The notes under the pieces were generated by a model, which ran no database searches, was not told the origin of the DNA, and worked only from the letters and a program-made list of their open reading frames with translations. From Myxococcota bacterium (GTDB lineage: Bacteria > Myxococcota_A > UBA796): 64,000 nucleotides of DNA. Below are positions 54,684-63,342 of the stretch, piece by piece. The position numbers were made by a program, and so were the translations under genes. The stretch covers positions 301,297 to 365,296 of the forward strand of contig JAQXDW010000151.1 of NCBI GenBank assembly GCA_029251165.1, in the 5' to 3' direction. Numbering within the stretch: position 1 is the first letter of the stretch; the number at the start of each line of letters is the position of its first letter.

Positions 54684-56810
54684 ATGATGCTCCATAAGAT
54701 CGCTTTTTCGATGGTCCTTCTGTCCGGCTGTACGGACAAGACTCCAGCTGAGACGGGTAAAGTCGTCGATGACACCGCCGATGACACCGCCGATGACACC
54801 ACGCCGGAGATCGAGACGGCGTGTGCGGAGGCCAGCGAGGCGCTGGGATACTCCGCCTGTGTGAACCGGGTCCCCGACGAGGACACCTTCACCGAGGTGA
54901 CCATCGCCTCCAGCGCGATCGATCAGCTTCGGGTCGGCAAGTACCTCGCTCCGGCCACCGACGATGCCCGGATCCCCACCGCCTTCATCGACGTCGACGC
55001 CTTCTCGCTGCACTACGACTTCCTGATCACCGCCTTTCCGGACCTGTTCTCGGGGCTGTCTACCGCAGAGTACGAGCAGCTGACCACCGCTCGGGAGACC
55101 CGCGAATTCTTCGCTGGAACCCTCTCCCTCTACATCGACGGCAGCGACTTCTTCTACGGCTTTACCGTCTGGGATGACCCCGAAGATGCGGCCAGCGTCC
55201 CGAACCTCGAGGAGGTCACCACCGCCTGGCAGCACCTCCAGGACCGCTTCGACATCGGCGACGTCGTCTTCGTGCCGAGCTCCGAGGATCAGGCCATCGA
55301 GGCTGCCACCTGGGACGACCCGCCGTTCTCCGTCCGGGGACTCGCGGACATCGACTACGAGGCGTACAACACCGGCGCGGCCTACGGCACCCTGCGGCTG
55401 TACACCCTCGAGGAGCTGGCGGAGGCCACTGAGGCTGCCGAGTTCGGCTACCAGGACATCGTGGTCATCAGCGATGCGCCGGCCGACCTGGAGCGGGTCG
55501 TCTCCGGCATCGTCACCGGCACCCGGCAGGGCGACCTCTCCCACCTCAACGTCCGCAGCCTCGCTCGGGGCACCCCCAACTGCTACGTCTCTGATCCCCT
55601 CGACGAGCTGGCGGCCTATGCCGACACCCTCGTCCGGTTCGAGTGCGGCACAGACGCCTACACCGTCGCGTCCACAACCCAGGCCGAGGCGGAGGCGTGG
55701 TGGGACAGCATCCGTCCTGAGCCGGTCGAGATCTGCGAGCCGGATCTGGAGACCACTGCGTTTGTCGGGCTGCTGGAGGCGGACACCGCCACGATCGAGG
55801 CGCGCACTGCGCTGCGCTGCACCTATGGAGCCAAGGGCGCCAACCTCGCGACCCTCTACCAGCGCATCGACACCGCCTACCAGTTCCCCGGCTTCTTGAT
55901 CCCGTCGGCCTGGTACGACCAGTTCATGAAGGCCACCACCTGGACGGTGGATCTCGGTGAGGGGGCCGGGGAGCACACCTTCCACGAGACCATCACCGCC
56001 TGGCACGACGACGACATCTTCCTCACCGACGCCGCCATCCGCCGCGCCCGCCTGGAGTCGCTGCGAGATGCCATCCAGGATGCGCCGATGGACGAGGCGT
56101 TCGTCGCCGCCATTGGCGATGAGATCCTCAAGGTCTGGGGCGATGAGGCCGCGATGGTTCGCTTCCGGAGCAGCTCGAATGCCGAGGACGGGCTGGACTT
56201 CAGCGGCGCGGGGCTCTACCGCTCCAAGACCGTCTGCCTCGCGGACACCCTCGACGACGACGACGTCGGACCCAGCATCTGCGATCCGGACAAGGACAAC
56301 GAGGACACTCTCCAGGAGGGGCTCGGCAAGGTCTGGGCCTCGGTCTGGAACATGCAGGCCTGGGACGAGCGGGACTGGTACGGCATCGACCACCGCAAGG
56401 CTGTCATGGGCATCCTGGTGAACAACCGCAGCAAGGACGAGCAGGCCAACGCCGTCGCCTTCAGCGGCAACCCCACCAGCGCTGGCGATGATCGCTACCT
56501 CATCAATGCCCAGGAGGGTGAGCTGGAGGTGGTCTCCGCAGAGCCGGGAGTGTTCCCTGAGCGCATCCTGATCACTGTGGAGTCCGGCGAGGTCACCCTC
56601 ATCGACCGCATCTCCGAGAGCTCCGAGACGCCTGAGGTCCTCACCGACGCCGAGCTCGAGGCCCTCTCTGATGTCTTGACCCAGTGCAGCGAGAGCTATC
56701 CCAACGACTATGAGGTCCCCGAGGGCGGCGAGCTGCTGTGGGACACCGAGTGGAAGATCACTGCTGAGGGGCAGCTGGTTGTTAAGCAGATCCGTCCATA
56801 CCTGCGCTGA
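54684..56810 (+). CDS. Lipoprotein with pyruvate-phosphate-dikinase N-terminal (ATP-grasp) domain
   Basis: A 708-residue protein with a lipobox (LLSGC), a DDTA linker, an unrecognised domain of about 300 residues, and then a PPDK/PEP-synthase ATP-binding domain: YGAKGANLATLYQR, VRFRSSSNAEDGLDFSGAGL, MGILVNN and NAVAFSGNP. The family uses ATP to phosphorylate pyruvate or a His, but no swivelling His domain or PEP barrel follows, and the protein should be outside the cytoplasm where ATP is scarce. Either of two adjacent ATGs (54684, 54687) starts it. A frame extension to 54537 overlaps the LRR gene. Followed by a similar lipoprotein. Confidence 0.85.
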   Translation: MMLHKIAFSMVLLSGCTDKTPAETGKVVDDTADDTADDTTPEIETACAEASEALGYSACVNRVPDEDTFTEVTIASSAIDQLRVGKYLAPATDDARIPTAFIDVDAFSLHYDFLITAFPDLFSGLSTAEYEQLTTARETREFFAGTLSLYIDGSDFFYGFTVWDDPEDAASVPNLEEVTTAWQHLQDRFDIGDVVFVPSSEDQAIEAATWDDPPFSVRGLADIDYEAYNTGAAYGTLRLYTLEELAEATEAAEFGYQDIVVISDAPADLERVVSGIVTGTRQGDLSHLNVRSLARGTPNCYVSDPLDELAAYADTLVRFECGTDAYTVASTTQAEAEAWWDSIRPEPVEICEPDLETTAFVGLLEADTATIEARTALRCTYGAKGANLATLYQRIDTAYQFPGFLIPSAWYDQFMKATTWTVDLGEGAGEHTFHETITAWHDDDIFLTDAAIRRARLESLRDAIQDAPMDEAFVAAIGDEILKVWGDEAAMVRFRSSSNAEDGLDFSGAGLYRSKTVCLADTLDDDDVGPSICDPDKDNEDTLQEGLGKVWASVWNMQAWDERDWYGIDHRKAVMGILVNNRSKDEQANAVAFSGNPTSAGDDRYLINAQEGELEVVSAEPGVFPERILITVESGEVTLIDRISESSETPEVLTDAELEALSDVLTQCSESYPNDYEVPEGGELLWDTEWKITAEGQLVVKQIRPYLR
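54768..54803 (+). repeat. 12-base tandem repeat encoding Asp-Asp-Thr-Ala
   Basis: Three copies of GATGACACCGCC (the last varied) form the linker after the lipid anchor of the PPDK-like lipoprotein. Confidence 0.92.
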
Positions 56811-56854
56811 GATCTCCCTGCTTACGCTGAGAACCCCTGCTTACGCTGAGAACC
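56801..56854 (+). repeat. Tandem repeat (1 divergent + 2 perfect 19-base copies) spanning a stop codon
   Basis: CCTGCTTACGCTGAGAACC occurs perfectly at 56817-56835 and 56836-56854. A shortened copy with GCTGAGATCTC covers the real TGA (56808-56810). Each copy keeps a TGA. It lies in the 57-base gap before the next lipoprotein gene. Confidence 0.9.
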
Positions 56855-56867
56855 TTAGGAAGACTCA

Positions 56868-57944
56868 ATGAACCGCCTGATTCTGCTGCTGAGCCTCCTG
56901 GCTGCCTGTGGTGACAAAGACACCGGCGCTGTCGAAGAGGCCGATGCGGACACCGACGCCGACACCGACGCCGACACCGACGCCGACACCGACACTGACA
57001 CCGACGCCGACGCCGACGCCGACACTGACGTCGATTCCTTGCCGCCGGACGCCTCCGACTGGAGTCACTGTCCTGGGGCAGACTCCTATGAGGGCGACTC
57101 CTCGTGGGCCGGCAGCCTGCAGGTCACCGAGGATGCAATCTACTGCAGCGCCTGGAATGAGGACCGCACCCTGGAGGAGGAGCTTGAGGTCCTCGGCCGG
57201 ATCCGGCTCATCGCTGGCGACTGGGCGCTTCCGGTGACGAAGGGCAGCTACAGCCTCAACGTGCCGCTGTGCACAGCGCGTCCCGACAGCGACCCCCAGC
57301 CCGATCTGAGCGGCACCGGCAGCACCACCGTCAACATCTCGACCTTTTCAGGCAACACCTACACCTACCTCTCTGGTCGCCAGGACATGACCGACGACTG
57401 GAGCCTGGAGCACACCATCATCATGTATGGCGATGAGGGGGCTGTGCCAGAGCTTCTGATCGCGGACGGCGCGCCCAATGACGCCGAGACGGGGGCTGGG
57501 CTTGCGCTGGTGCTGATCCCGCCGGGCAGCTCCGTCTACTCTCTCGATGCGCTGACCTTCGCGCCCTGCAGCGATCCCATCTGGATTCGCAACACCCACA
57601 CCGTCACCTTCGAGGGCGGTGAGGTCACCTTGACCCTGTGGCTGGGCAACAACGTCGTCTCTACCGCCCCGGGCCGCTTCAGCGAGGCCACCGGCTCCCT
57701 CGACGGCACTGACTTCACCCAGATCGATCCGTTCAAGCTCGTCTACAACCCCGGACGCCATCACTTTGAGCGAGACTTCGCGGTGCTGTTTGATGAGCCC
57801 ATCGGCGATGCCTGCGGCCTGAAGATCGCGGGCCTCGACGGCCTCAACGAGGACATCTCCGGCGCGGTGTCGCTCATCGAGTGCGACCTGTCGGAGCTGG
57901 AGTCCCGCGAGATCTCCTCGGAGACGCTCATCGAGGCGGACTGA
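56868..57944 (+). CDS. Surface lipoprotein with Asp/Thr/Ala linker
   Basis: A 358-residue protein: lipobox LLAAC, GDKDTGAVEE, a linker of DTDA/DADT units, then a beta-rich domain of about 290 residues with several cysteines and Trp/Tyr strands. No enzymatic motif is visible. The start has TTAGGAAGA upstream. It lies 57 bases after the PPDK-like lipoprotein on the same strand and may be co-transcribed. Function unknown; outer surface or periplasm. Confidence 0.82.
   Translation: MNRLILLLSLLAACGDKDTGAVEEADADTDADTDADTDADTDTDTDADADADTDVDSLPPDASDWSHCPGADSYEGDSSWAGSLQVTEDAIYCSAWNEDRTLEEELEVLGRIRLIAGDWALPVTKGSYSLNVPLCTARPDSDPQPDLSGTGSTTVNISTFSGNTYTYLSGRQDMTDDWSLEHTIIMYGDEGAVPELLIADGAPNDAETGAGLALVLIPPGSSVYSLDALTFAPCSDPIWIRNTHTVTFEGGEVTLTLWLGNNVVSTAPGRFSEATGSLDGTDFTQIDPFKLVYNPGRHHFERDFAVLFDEPIGDACGLKIAGLDGLNEDISGAVSLIECDLSELESREISSETLIEAD
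56943..57032 (+). repeat. Imperfect 6/12-base tandem repeat encoding Asp-Ala/Asp-Thr
   Basis: GACGCC and GACACC hexamers in frame encode the acidic linker after the lipid anchor of the surface lipoprotein. The same linker type recurs in four lipoprotein genes of the window. Confidence 0.92.
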
Positions 57945-58016
57945 GCCCCGGCCGGCGGCGCTCACCGTCGCTGTCAGCGGTGGACTGGCTGGGGCGGGTT
58001 TTGGATCCGCTGTCGC

Positions 58017-59660
58017 CTAAAATCCGAGGTCAAAGACGTACATCGCACCCGCGGCGCTTCCGCCGGTGTTGTCCGTCGGGGCACCCACCAGCACCTCGCT
58101 CAGCCCATCGTTGTTGATGTCGCCGAGCTTGACTCCGGACCCTGCGGTGTCATCCCGAGACTCTCCGAGGAAGGAATAGGAGGCGTCGTTTAAGCTGTAG
58201 GTTCCTTCCACCGGACCCAAGAACAGGTAGGCAGCACCGGCATCCCGTGCCTCGCGGTCGTCTCCGGGAGCCCCGACGAGCAGGTCTCCCACGCCGTCCC
58301 CGTTGGTGTCGCTGCCGCTCATTGAGAAGCCTACCTGCTCCTCATCTTCGCCACGGACAATGGCCCCCGCATCTCCCAGAGACATCGTCCCAGAAGCCGG
58401 TCCGTGAACAACGTAGGTCGCACCGTCGTAGTTGGCGTGGGCGTAGCTTCCGATGATCGCATCAGCGAGCCCGTCTCCGTCGACATCTCCCATCGCAGTG
58501 GCCTCTCCGGCGTAGTCGTAGGAGGTCTCTCCCAGCAGCGTTCCGTCAGAGTCGTTCATGCTCATCGTGCCGGTGACCGGCCCGTAGACCACCAGGATCG
58601 CTCCGGCGTAGGGGGCAGCGGTGGAGTCGTAGCCGGCGGTGGCGATGAGGTCGTCGATGCCATCGCCGTTGAAGTCGCCGTCTGCGGAGACCTTCCGGCC
58701 CGTCTCGATGCCGCTTGCGGTGCCGACAAGCTCAGCATCGACGACGTCTTGGAGGGTGTACTCTCCGCCGGTCAGCGGGCCGTAGATCAGGTAGACGCTG
58801 CCGGAGGCAAACCCGCCGGTGGTCTCTTCTCCGGCGCCGATGATCGCGTCGCCCACGCCGTCGCCGTTGAAGTCGGCCATGTCGGAGCCGTGTCCGCACT
58901 CGATGGCTGCGGTGCAGATGAAGCGGAGGTCAGCATCAGAGAAGGTGGTGTCCTCCGTGACCGGGCCGAACATCACGACCACGTCGTAGCCCGGAGCATC
59001 TGGAGCACCCATCATGATGTCGGCATAGCCGTCACCGGTCGCCTCGGTGACGCCGATGGAGCGCGCGCCCTCGTAGGAGGTGGAGTCTCCGGAGAGCCAG
59101 TAGCCGGCCTCCGGGAGCGGCTCGTCTTCGAGGAGCGGACCGGAGACGACGTAGGCGCCGCCCTTGTAGCCGTTGGCCCACATCGCGCTGACCACGACAT
59201 CGTTGGTGCCGTCGCCGTCGACGTCGCCGACGTCAAACCGGCGCCCGGCATCGTAGCCGGAGTTGCTGCTCCACAGCTTGGCGTCTGCATCTTCGAGGGA
59301 GTACTCCCCGGGCTCTTTGGGACCGTCACAGGTCGGCGGATCTCCGCTGCCATCGCAGTCGTTGTCCTGGTCGTCGCACAGCTCTGGAGCGTTGGGGTAG
59401 ACGGAGCTGTCGGTGTCGTCACAGTCATCCCCAAGCTCGACCATGCCCGGCTCGGCCTCGCAGGCCTCGGTGGTCGTGCTTCCGTACCCGTCTCCGTCGT
59501 TGTCCAGCCAGAAGGTCATCAGCGTGCAGCCGGTGTCGTCGGTGGGCTGTGCAGAGTCTGAAGAATTAACTTCTTGAGTGTCTTCTTCGTACCCGACGAC
59601 TGCCGGCTCGCAGGCGAGCATGAAGAGCAGCAGCGTGGGACTAAGCTTTGAAAAAGGCAC
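58017..59660 (-). CDS. FG-GAP repeat lipoprotein with MopE-type metal-binding motif
   Basis: A 547-residue protein. Lipobox FMLAC gives Cys17, so the start must be the GTG at 59660 (no in-frame ATG fits; GAAGAG lies upstream). Residues about 45-105 carry the Asp/Cys pattern DNDGDGYG...DDCDDTDSSVYP...CDDQDNDCDG known from MopE-like proteins of Myxococcota. From about 130 come seven FG-GAP/integrin-alpha-like blades, each with GDVDGDGxxD calcium loops, forming a seven-bladed propeller. It is probably a surface adhesion or calcium-dependent binding protein. Confidence 0.9.
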   Translation of the reverse strand: MPFSKLSPTLLLFMLACEPAVVGYEEDTQEVNSSDSAQPTDDTGCTLMTFWLDNDGDGYGSTTTEACEAEPGMVELGDDCDDTDSSVYPNAPELCDDQDNDCDGSGDPPTCDGPKEPGEYSLEDADAKLWSSNSGYDAGRRFDVGDVDGDGTNDVVVSAMWANGYKGGAYVVSGPLLEDEPLPEAGYWLSGDSTSYEGARSIGVTEATGDGYADIMMGAPDAPGYDVVVMFGPVTEDTTFSDADLRFICTAAIECGHGSDMADFNGDGVGDAIIGAGEETTGGFASGSVYLIYGPLTGGEYTLQDVVDAELVGTASGIETGRKVSADGDFNGDGIDDLIATAGYDSTAAPYAGAILVVYGPVTGTMSMNDSDGTLLGETSYDYAGEATAMGDVDGDGLADAIIGSYAHANYDGATYVVHGPASGTMSLGDAGAIVRGEDEEQVGFSMSGSDTNGDGVGDLLVGAPGDDREARDAGAAYLFLGPVEGTYSLNDASYSFLGESRDDTAGSGVKLGDINNDGLSEVLVGAPTDNTGGSAAGAMYVFDLGF

Positions 59661-59970
59661 GTGATTCAGTCTCTTCGGAGGGGGGGAACAGTGCCACGGT
59701 ACCTGGATCTTCCAGCCATCGTCAACGGCTCCGCGGCGATATATCATCTCGTGACGACAGCCTGACATGTCCCTTACCTTCGGTGTCTCAGGGCCGCCTG
59801 AGAACTCGTCGGGCGCGCCCCAAAGCGTCAGGGCGTCGCTCGACGCAGGCTCAGGGTGGATGCGGTGAGAGTCCGCTGGCTGGGCGCAGCGAATCGGGCC
59901 GATTCTCAGGCGCTCCTCCCCGGCCCGTGCTCGGGTCGGTGGCATCCTGGCAGCAGGATACCGTTCAGGG
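59661..59970. other. Divergent intergenic region with a hairpin
   Basis: Between the FG-GAP lipoprotein and the MFS gene. It contains TCTCAGG-GCCG-CCTGAGA at 59786-59803, a 7-bp stem with a 4-base loop and no T-run, so regulatory or structural, not a normal terminator. GATATATC near 59740 is AT-rich in an otherwise GC-rich stretch. No gene seen. Confidence 0.5.
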
Positions 59971-61221
59971 GTGCTTCTCCGCTTCAGTCTCTACGGCTTC
60001 CTCAAGAACCAGCGCTACTTTGAGCCCTTCCTGGTGCTGGCATTCCTGGAGGCAGGGCTGACGTTCGCGGAGGTCGGGGGGCTGATTGCGCTGCGAGAGC
60101 TGGCGACGAACCTCCTGGAGATCCCCTCGGGGGCGGCAGCAGACGTGTGGGGTCGTCGGCGTGCGCTGACGGTGTCGTTTGGTGCCTACTTGATCAGCTT
60201 CCTGGTGTTCGGGCTCGCCGGCAGTCCAGCGATGTTCATCCCGGCGATGCTGCTGTTCTCGGTCGGAGAGGCGTTCCGGACGGGGACCCACAAGGCGATG
60301 ATCTTTGCCTGGCTTCAGGAGGAGGGGCGCACGGATGAGAAGACCGCGGTGTATGGCTACACCCGCTCCTGGAGCAAGCTGGGCAGCGCGGTCTCTGTGG
60401 TCATCGGTGCGGTGTGTGTGTTCTGGCTGCAGCGGTACTCGGTGGTGTTCCTGCTCGCCGCCATTCCGACGCTGCTCAGCATCGTCAACGTCCTCGGCTA
60501 CCCCGCCAGCCTCGACGGCGTGCGGACGGGTGTCGCCAGCCCGCGCACGGTGCTCGTCCACACCCGGACGGCGGTCAGCGATGCGGTCCGCAAGGCTCCG
60601 CTGCGGCGGCTGCTGCTGGAGACGATGGGCTTCGAGGGTTTGTTTCGGGCGAGCAAGGACTATCTCCAGCCCTTGCTCGCGGCGGTCGCGATCACCGCCA
60701 TCGGGCCGCTGGTGGCTGGAGGACTGACGGACATCCAGCGCACGACGCTGCTGATCGGACCGGTCTACGTTGTCCTCCACCTCGCCTCCAGCGCGGCCAG
60801 CCGTCGTGCCCACCGGGTCGTCTCTGCCGCCGGCGGTGAGGAGCCCGCTGCACGGTGGGTCTGGCTGATCTCCGGGGGGCTGTTCGCCGTGCTGGCCCTC
60901 TCCCAGCTGGTCGGCTTCGCGACAGCCTCGGTGGTGGTCTTTGTGCTGCTGCACGTCCTCCAGAACATCTGGCGTCCGATCCTGATCAGCCGGTTTGATG
61001 CCCACGGCAGCGACATGCACGCCGCCACCACCCTCTCCGTCGAGAGCCAGGCCCAGCGACTCGCGGCGATCATCATCGCGCCTGTCCTCGGCCTCATCAT
61101 CGACACCACCGCCGGGGGAGGGCTCTCAGACTGGAGCGGGGGGCCGCTGTGGCCGATCGGCGTGCTGGGGATGGTCATTGCCGCTGCGGTCTGCTGGCGC
61201 TGGGATACGGACCGGGCATGA
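59971..61221 (+). CDS. MFS-family transporter
   Basis: A 416-residue membrane protein with about 10-12 helices. The loop between helices 2 and 3 has GAAADVWGRRRALTVSF, the classic MFS D-x-x-GRR motif. The rest matches MFS exporters of the 'permease for metal/drug' group only in general shape. GTG start. Its TGA overlaps the ATG of the binding-protein gene (ATGA), so the two are translationally coupled and probably share a substrate. Confidence 0.88.
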   Translation: MLLRFSLYGFLKNQRYFEPFLVLAFLEAGLTFAEVGGLIALRELATNLLEIPSGAAADVWGRRRALTVSFGAYLISFLVFGLAGSPAMFIPAMLLFSVGEAFRTGTHKAMIFAWLQEEGRTDEKTAVYGYTRSWSKLGSAVSVVIGAVCVFWLQRYSVVFLLAAIPTLLSIVNVLGYPASLDGVRTGVASPRTVLVHTRTAVSDAVRKAPLRRLLLETMGFEGLFRASKDYLQPLLAAVAITAIGPLVAGGLTDIQRTTLLIGPVYVVLHLASSAASRRAHRVVSAAGGEEPAARWVWLISGGLFAVLALSQLVGFATASVVVFVLLHVLQNIWRPILISRFDAHGSDMHAATTLSVESQAQRLAAIIIAPVLGLIIDTTAGGGLSDWSGGPLWPIGVLGMVIAAAVCWRWDTDRA

Positions 61222-62003
61222 TCATCACAGACGGACGGGGGAAGGCCATCTCCCTCGATGAACCTCCCCGGCGCATTGTCTCACTGGTTCCCAGCACCAC
61301 AGAGAGCCTGTTCGCCCTGGGCTGCGGTGATGCCGTGGTCGGCGTCACCCGGTTCTGCGTTCACCCCGCGGATCGACTCGACGGACGGACTCGGGTCGGC
61401 GGCACAAAGGACCTGGTCGTCGCGCGACTGGAGGCGCTGAGGCCCGATCTTGTCATCGGCAACGTCGAGGAGAACACCGCCGAGATGTTTGAGACCATCG
61501 AGGAACGGTTTCCGCTGTATGCCGCGTTTCCTCGGACCGTCGACGATGCGATCGCTGACCTGCGCACGATGGGCGCGCTCGTCGGCGCAGCGGAAGCGGC
61601 GGCGGCGTGGGCCGCGCGCATCACCGCAGCCCGACAGCGGCTCCACGCCTCCGTGACCGCCTCCAAGACCTTCGCCTATCTCATCTGGCGCAGCCCATGG
61701 ATGGCGGTCAGCGACGACACCTTCATCTCCGCGATGCTCGCAGAGGCAGGCCTGAGCAATGGCCTCGCCGGAGCCGAGAGCCGCTACCCGACCATCGAGC
61801 CCGCCACGCTCTCCAAGTTCGACGCGATCCTGCTCTCAAGCGAGCCGTTCCCGTTCAAGGACAAGCACCGCGTGGAGCTGGCGGACCTCGCAGGGATCCC
61901 CGAGTCTCGGCTCTCCCTGGTCGACGGCGAGCTGTGCTCATGGCACGGCGTGAGGATGGCGGCTGCGTTCGACTGGCTGGCGCAGCACGCACCGGGCTGG
62001 TGA
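61218..62003 (+). CDS. Helical-backbone metal-receptor (BtuF/FepB-like) protein without signal peptide
   Basis: A 261-residue protein of the type III periplasmic-binding fold: PPRRIVSLVPSTTESLFALG, ALRPDLVIGNVEEN, then the long backbone helix and a second lobe (FAYLIWRSPWMAVSDDTFIS, FDAILLSSEPFPF). Relatives bind cobalamin or iron-siderophores for ABC importers. Here the ATG overlaps the MFS stop and the first residues are MIITDGRGKAIS, so there is no export signal and a cytoplasmic place is implied; no ABC genes are near. It ends 7 bases from glnII. Confidence 0.85.
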   Translation: MIITDGRGKAISLDEPPRRIVSLVPSTTESLFALGCGDAVVGVTRFCVHPADRLDGRTRVGGTKDLVVARLEALRPDLVIGNVEENTAEMFETIEERFPLYAAFPRTVDDAIADLRTMGALVGAAEAAAAWAARITAARQRLHASVTASKTFAYLIWRSPWMAVSDDTFISAMLAEAGLSNGLAGAESRYPTIEPATLSKFDAILLSSEPFPFKDKHRVELADLAGIPESRLSLVDGELCSWHGVRMAAAFDWLAQHAPGW

Positions 62004-62010
62004 GTCCGGA

Positions 62011-63042
62011 CTACCAGAGCCCGAGCGTGGTGCGCAGCAGGGCGTTGCAGACCTGGTACGGATCGGCGTTGGCGGCCGGGCGTCGGTCCTCCAGGTAGCC
62101 GCAGCCTTCGCGGTCCACCAGCAGCGGGATCCGGATGGACGCGGTGCGGTCAGAGACGCCGTACTTGTACTCGCGGATCGAGCAGGTCTCGTGGTGGCCG
62201 GTGAGGCGGAATTCGTTGCCCGCGCCGTACACCGCGATGTGTCGCTCGATGTTCTCGCCGATGCGGTCACAGGCCTCGGTGATGTGCTTGATGCCGCCGG
62301 GAGCGCGCATGGCAGCGGTCGAGAAGTTGGTGTGCATGCCCGCGCCGTTCCAGTCGCCGGGGACCGGCTTGGGATCGAGGGTCGCGGAGATGCCGAAGTC
62401 CTCACCCACCCGGTACAGCAGCCAGCGAGACAGCCACAGGTGATCGGAGGCGGTCAGCGGGTCGACGTTGGGGCCGCCGCACTGGTACTCCCACTGGCCG
62501 GGCATGACCTCGGCGTTGATGCCAGTCAGCACGATGCCGGCCTCAAGGCACAGCTTCAGGTGCTTCTCGACGACCGGGCGACCATAGACCTCGTCCGCGC
62601 CGACACCGCAGTAGTACGGTCCCTGAGGGGCAGGGTAGCGACGGTCGTTGCCGAAGCCGAGGGGGCGGGAGCCCTTGAAGAAGGTGTACTCCTGCTCAAA
62701 CGCGATCCAGGAGTCCGAGGCCTCGCCGCCAGCCGCCATCGCTGCCCGGAGGTGGGCGCGGTGGTTGGAGGTGTGGGGGGTGCCGTCGGGGTTGTAGACC
62801 TCGCAGAGCACGAGGTAGCAGCCCTCACCACGGACCGGGTCGGTCACGAAGCAGACGGGCTCCAGCAAGCGATCGGAGTTGCCACCCTCGGCCTGGTTGG
62901 TCGACGAGCCGTCGAAGGCCCACTGCGGAAAGATCGACAGCGCGACGGCGTCGACGGTCTTGTGGATGACCTTGGTCTTGGAGCGGACGAGAGCGGTTGG
63001 CTCAGTGCCATCGACCCAGATGTACTCTGCGATGATCGCCAT
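62011..63042 (-). CDS. glnII: Glutamine synthetase, type II (GSII)
   Basis: A 343-residue ATP-dependent enzyme that joins ammonia to glutamate. It is the short eukaryotic-type GSII, not the 470-residue GSI: YIWVDGTEP start, FDGSST, EQEYTFF, GINAEVMPGQWEYQ, WNGAGMHTNFST and GHHETCSI. GSII lacks the adenylylation Tyr of GSI, so control is mostly transcriptional, in line with the sigma-54 promoter upstream. Cytoplasmic decamer in the family. It is convergent with the binding-protein gene. Confidence 0.96.
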   Translation of the reverse strand: MAIIAEYIWVDGTEPTALVRSKTKVIHKTVDAVALSIFPQWAFDGSSTNQAEGGNSDRLLEPVCFVTDPVRGEGCYLVLCEVYNPDGTPHTSNHRAHLRAAMAAGGEASDSWIAFEQEYTFFKGSRPLGFGNDRRYPAPQGPYYCGVGADEVYGRPVVEKHLKLCLEAGIVLTGINAEVMPGQWEYQCGGPNVDPLTASDHLWLSRWLLYRVGEDFGISATLDPKPVPGDWNGAGMHTNFSTAAMRAPGGIKHITEACDRIGENIERHIAVYGAGNEFRLTGHHETCSIREYKYGVSDRTASIRIPLLVDREGCGYLEDRRPAANADPYQVCNALLRTTLGLW

Positions 63043-63099
63043 GGGGATGTTCTCCAGTAAGGGTGCCGCGTGAGCGGGTGGGTTTCACCAGCGACTTAA

Positions 63100-63114
63100 G
63101 CAAGTCCTGTTCCA
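63100..63114 (-). promoter_or_regulatory. Sigma-54 (-24/-12) promoter of glnII
   Basis: Read on the minus strand, TGGAAC-AGGAC-TTGC matches the consensus TGGCAC-N5-TTGC at all but one conserved base, with GG and GC exactly 10 bases apart. Transcription would begin near 63088, about 45 bases before the glnII ATG. Nitrogen-controlled glutamine synthetase genes are often sigma-54 dependent. Confidence 0.75.
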
Positions 63115-63154
63115 GAACGGTTGAACGTCACTTATAGTGGTTTTTGCTTGTTTT

Positions 63155-63204
63155 TTCCGACATAAATGTATGATTTGATCAGCGTTCATACATTTATGTC
63201 GGAA
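63155..63204. promoter_or_regulatory. Perfect 19-base inverted repeat, likely enhancer/operator
   Basis: Arms 63155-63173 and 63186-63204 are perfect reverse complements separated by 12 bases. Each arm holds ACAT-N2-ATGT, itself a dyad. Placed about 67-116 bases upstream of the predicted sigma-54 start, it is where an NtrC-like activator would bind, though the bases do not match the classical NtrC site. It has no T-run after the stem on either strand, so not an intrinsic terminator. Confidence 0.75.
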
Positions 63205-63342
63205 TAGCGGACCCCTCATCACGACAGGCGGGGCAAGTTAAGTCTATTTATTTCTTTAATAGTAAGGTATTAAGTTTATTATTTTAGAAAAAATGCCCGA
63301 AGCTAAAACCCTACATTTATGTCTCATTTAAGGGTGAAGGCT
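63205..63342. other. AT-rich spacer between YceI gene and glnII control region
   Basis: A strikingly AT-rich patch (about 63240-63335) in a GC-rich window. It contains a further ACATTTATGT site within 63312-63323, the same core as the large inverted repeat, so three operator-like sites exist in all. No gene seen and no clear terminator for the YceI gene. Confidence 0.6.

Noticed and set aside
54609..56393. 594-codon minus-strand frame opposite the PPDK-like gene
   Set aside because: Antisense shadow; the plus-strand frame has a lipobox and ATP-grasp motifs.
63155..63204. Inverted repeat as an intrinsic terminator of the YceI gene
   Set aside because: No T-run follows the stem on either strand (the T-run lies before the stem on the plus strand), and the position fits a sigma-54 enhancer better.
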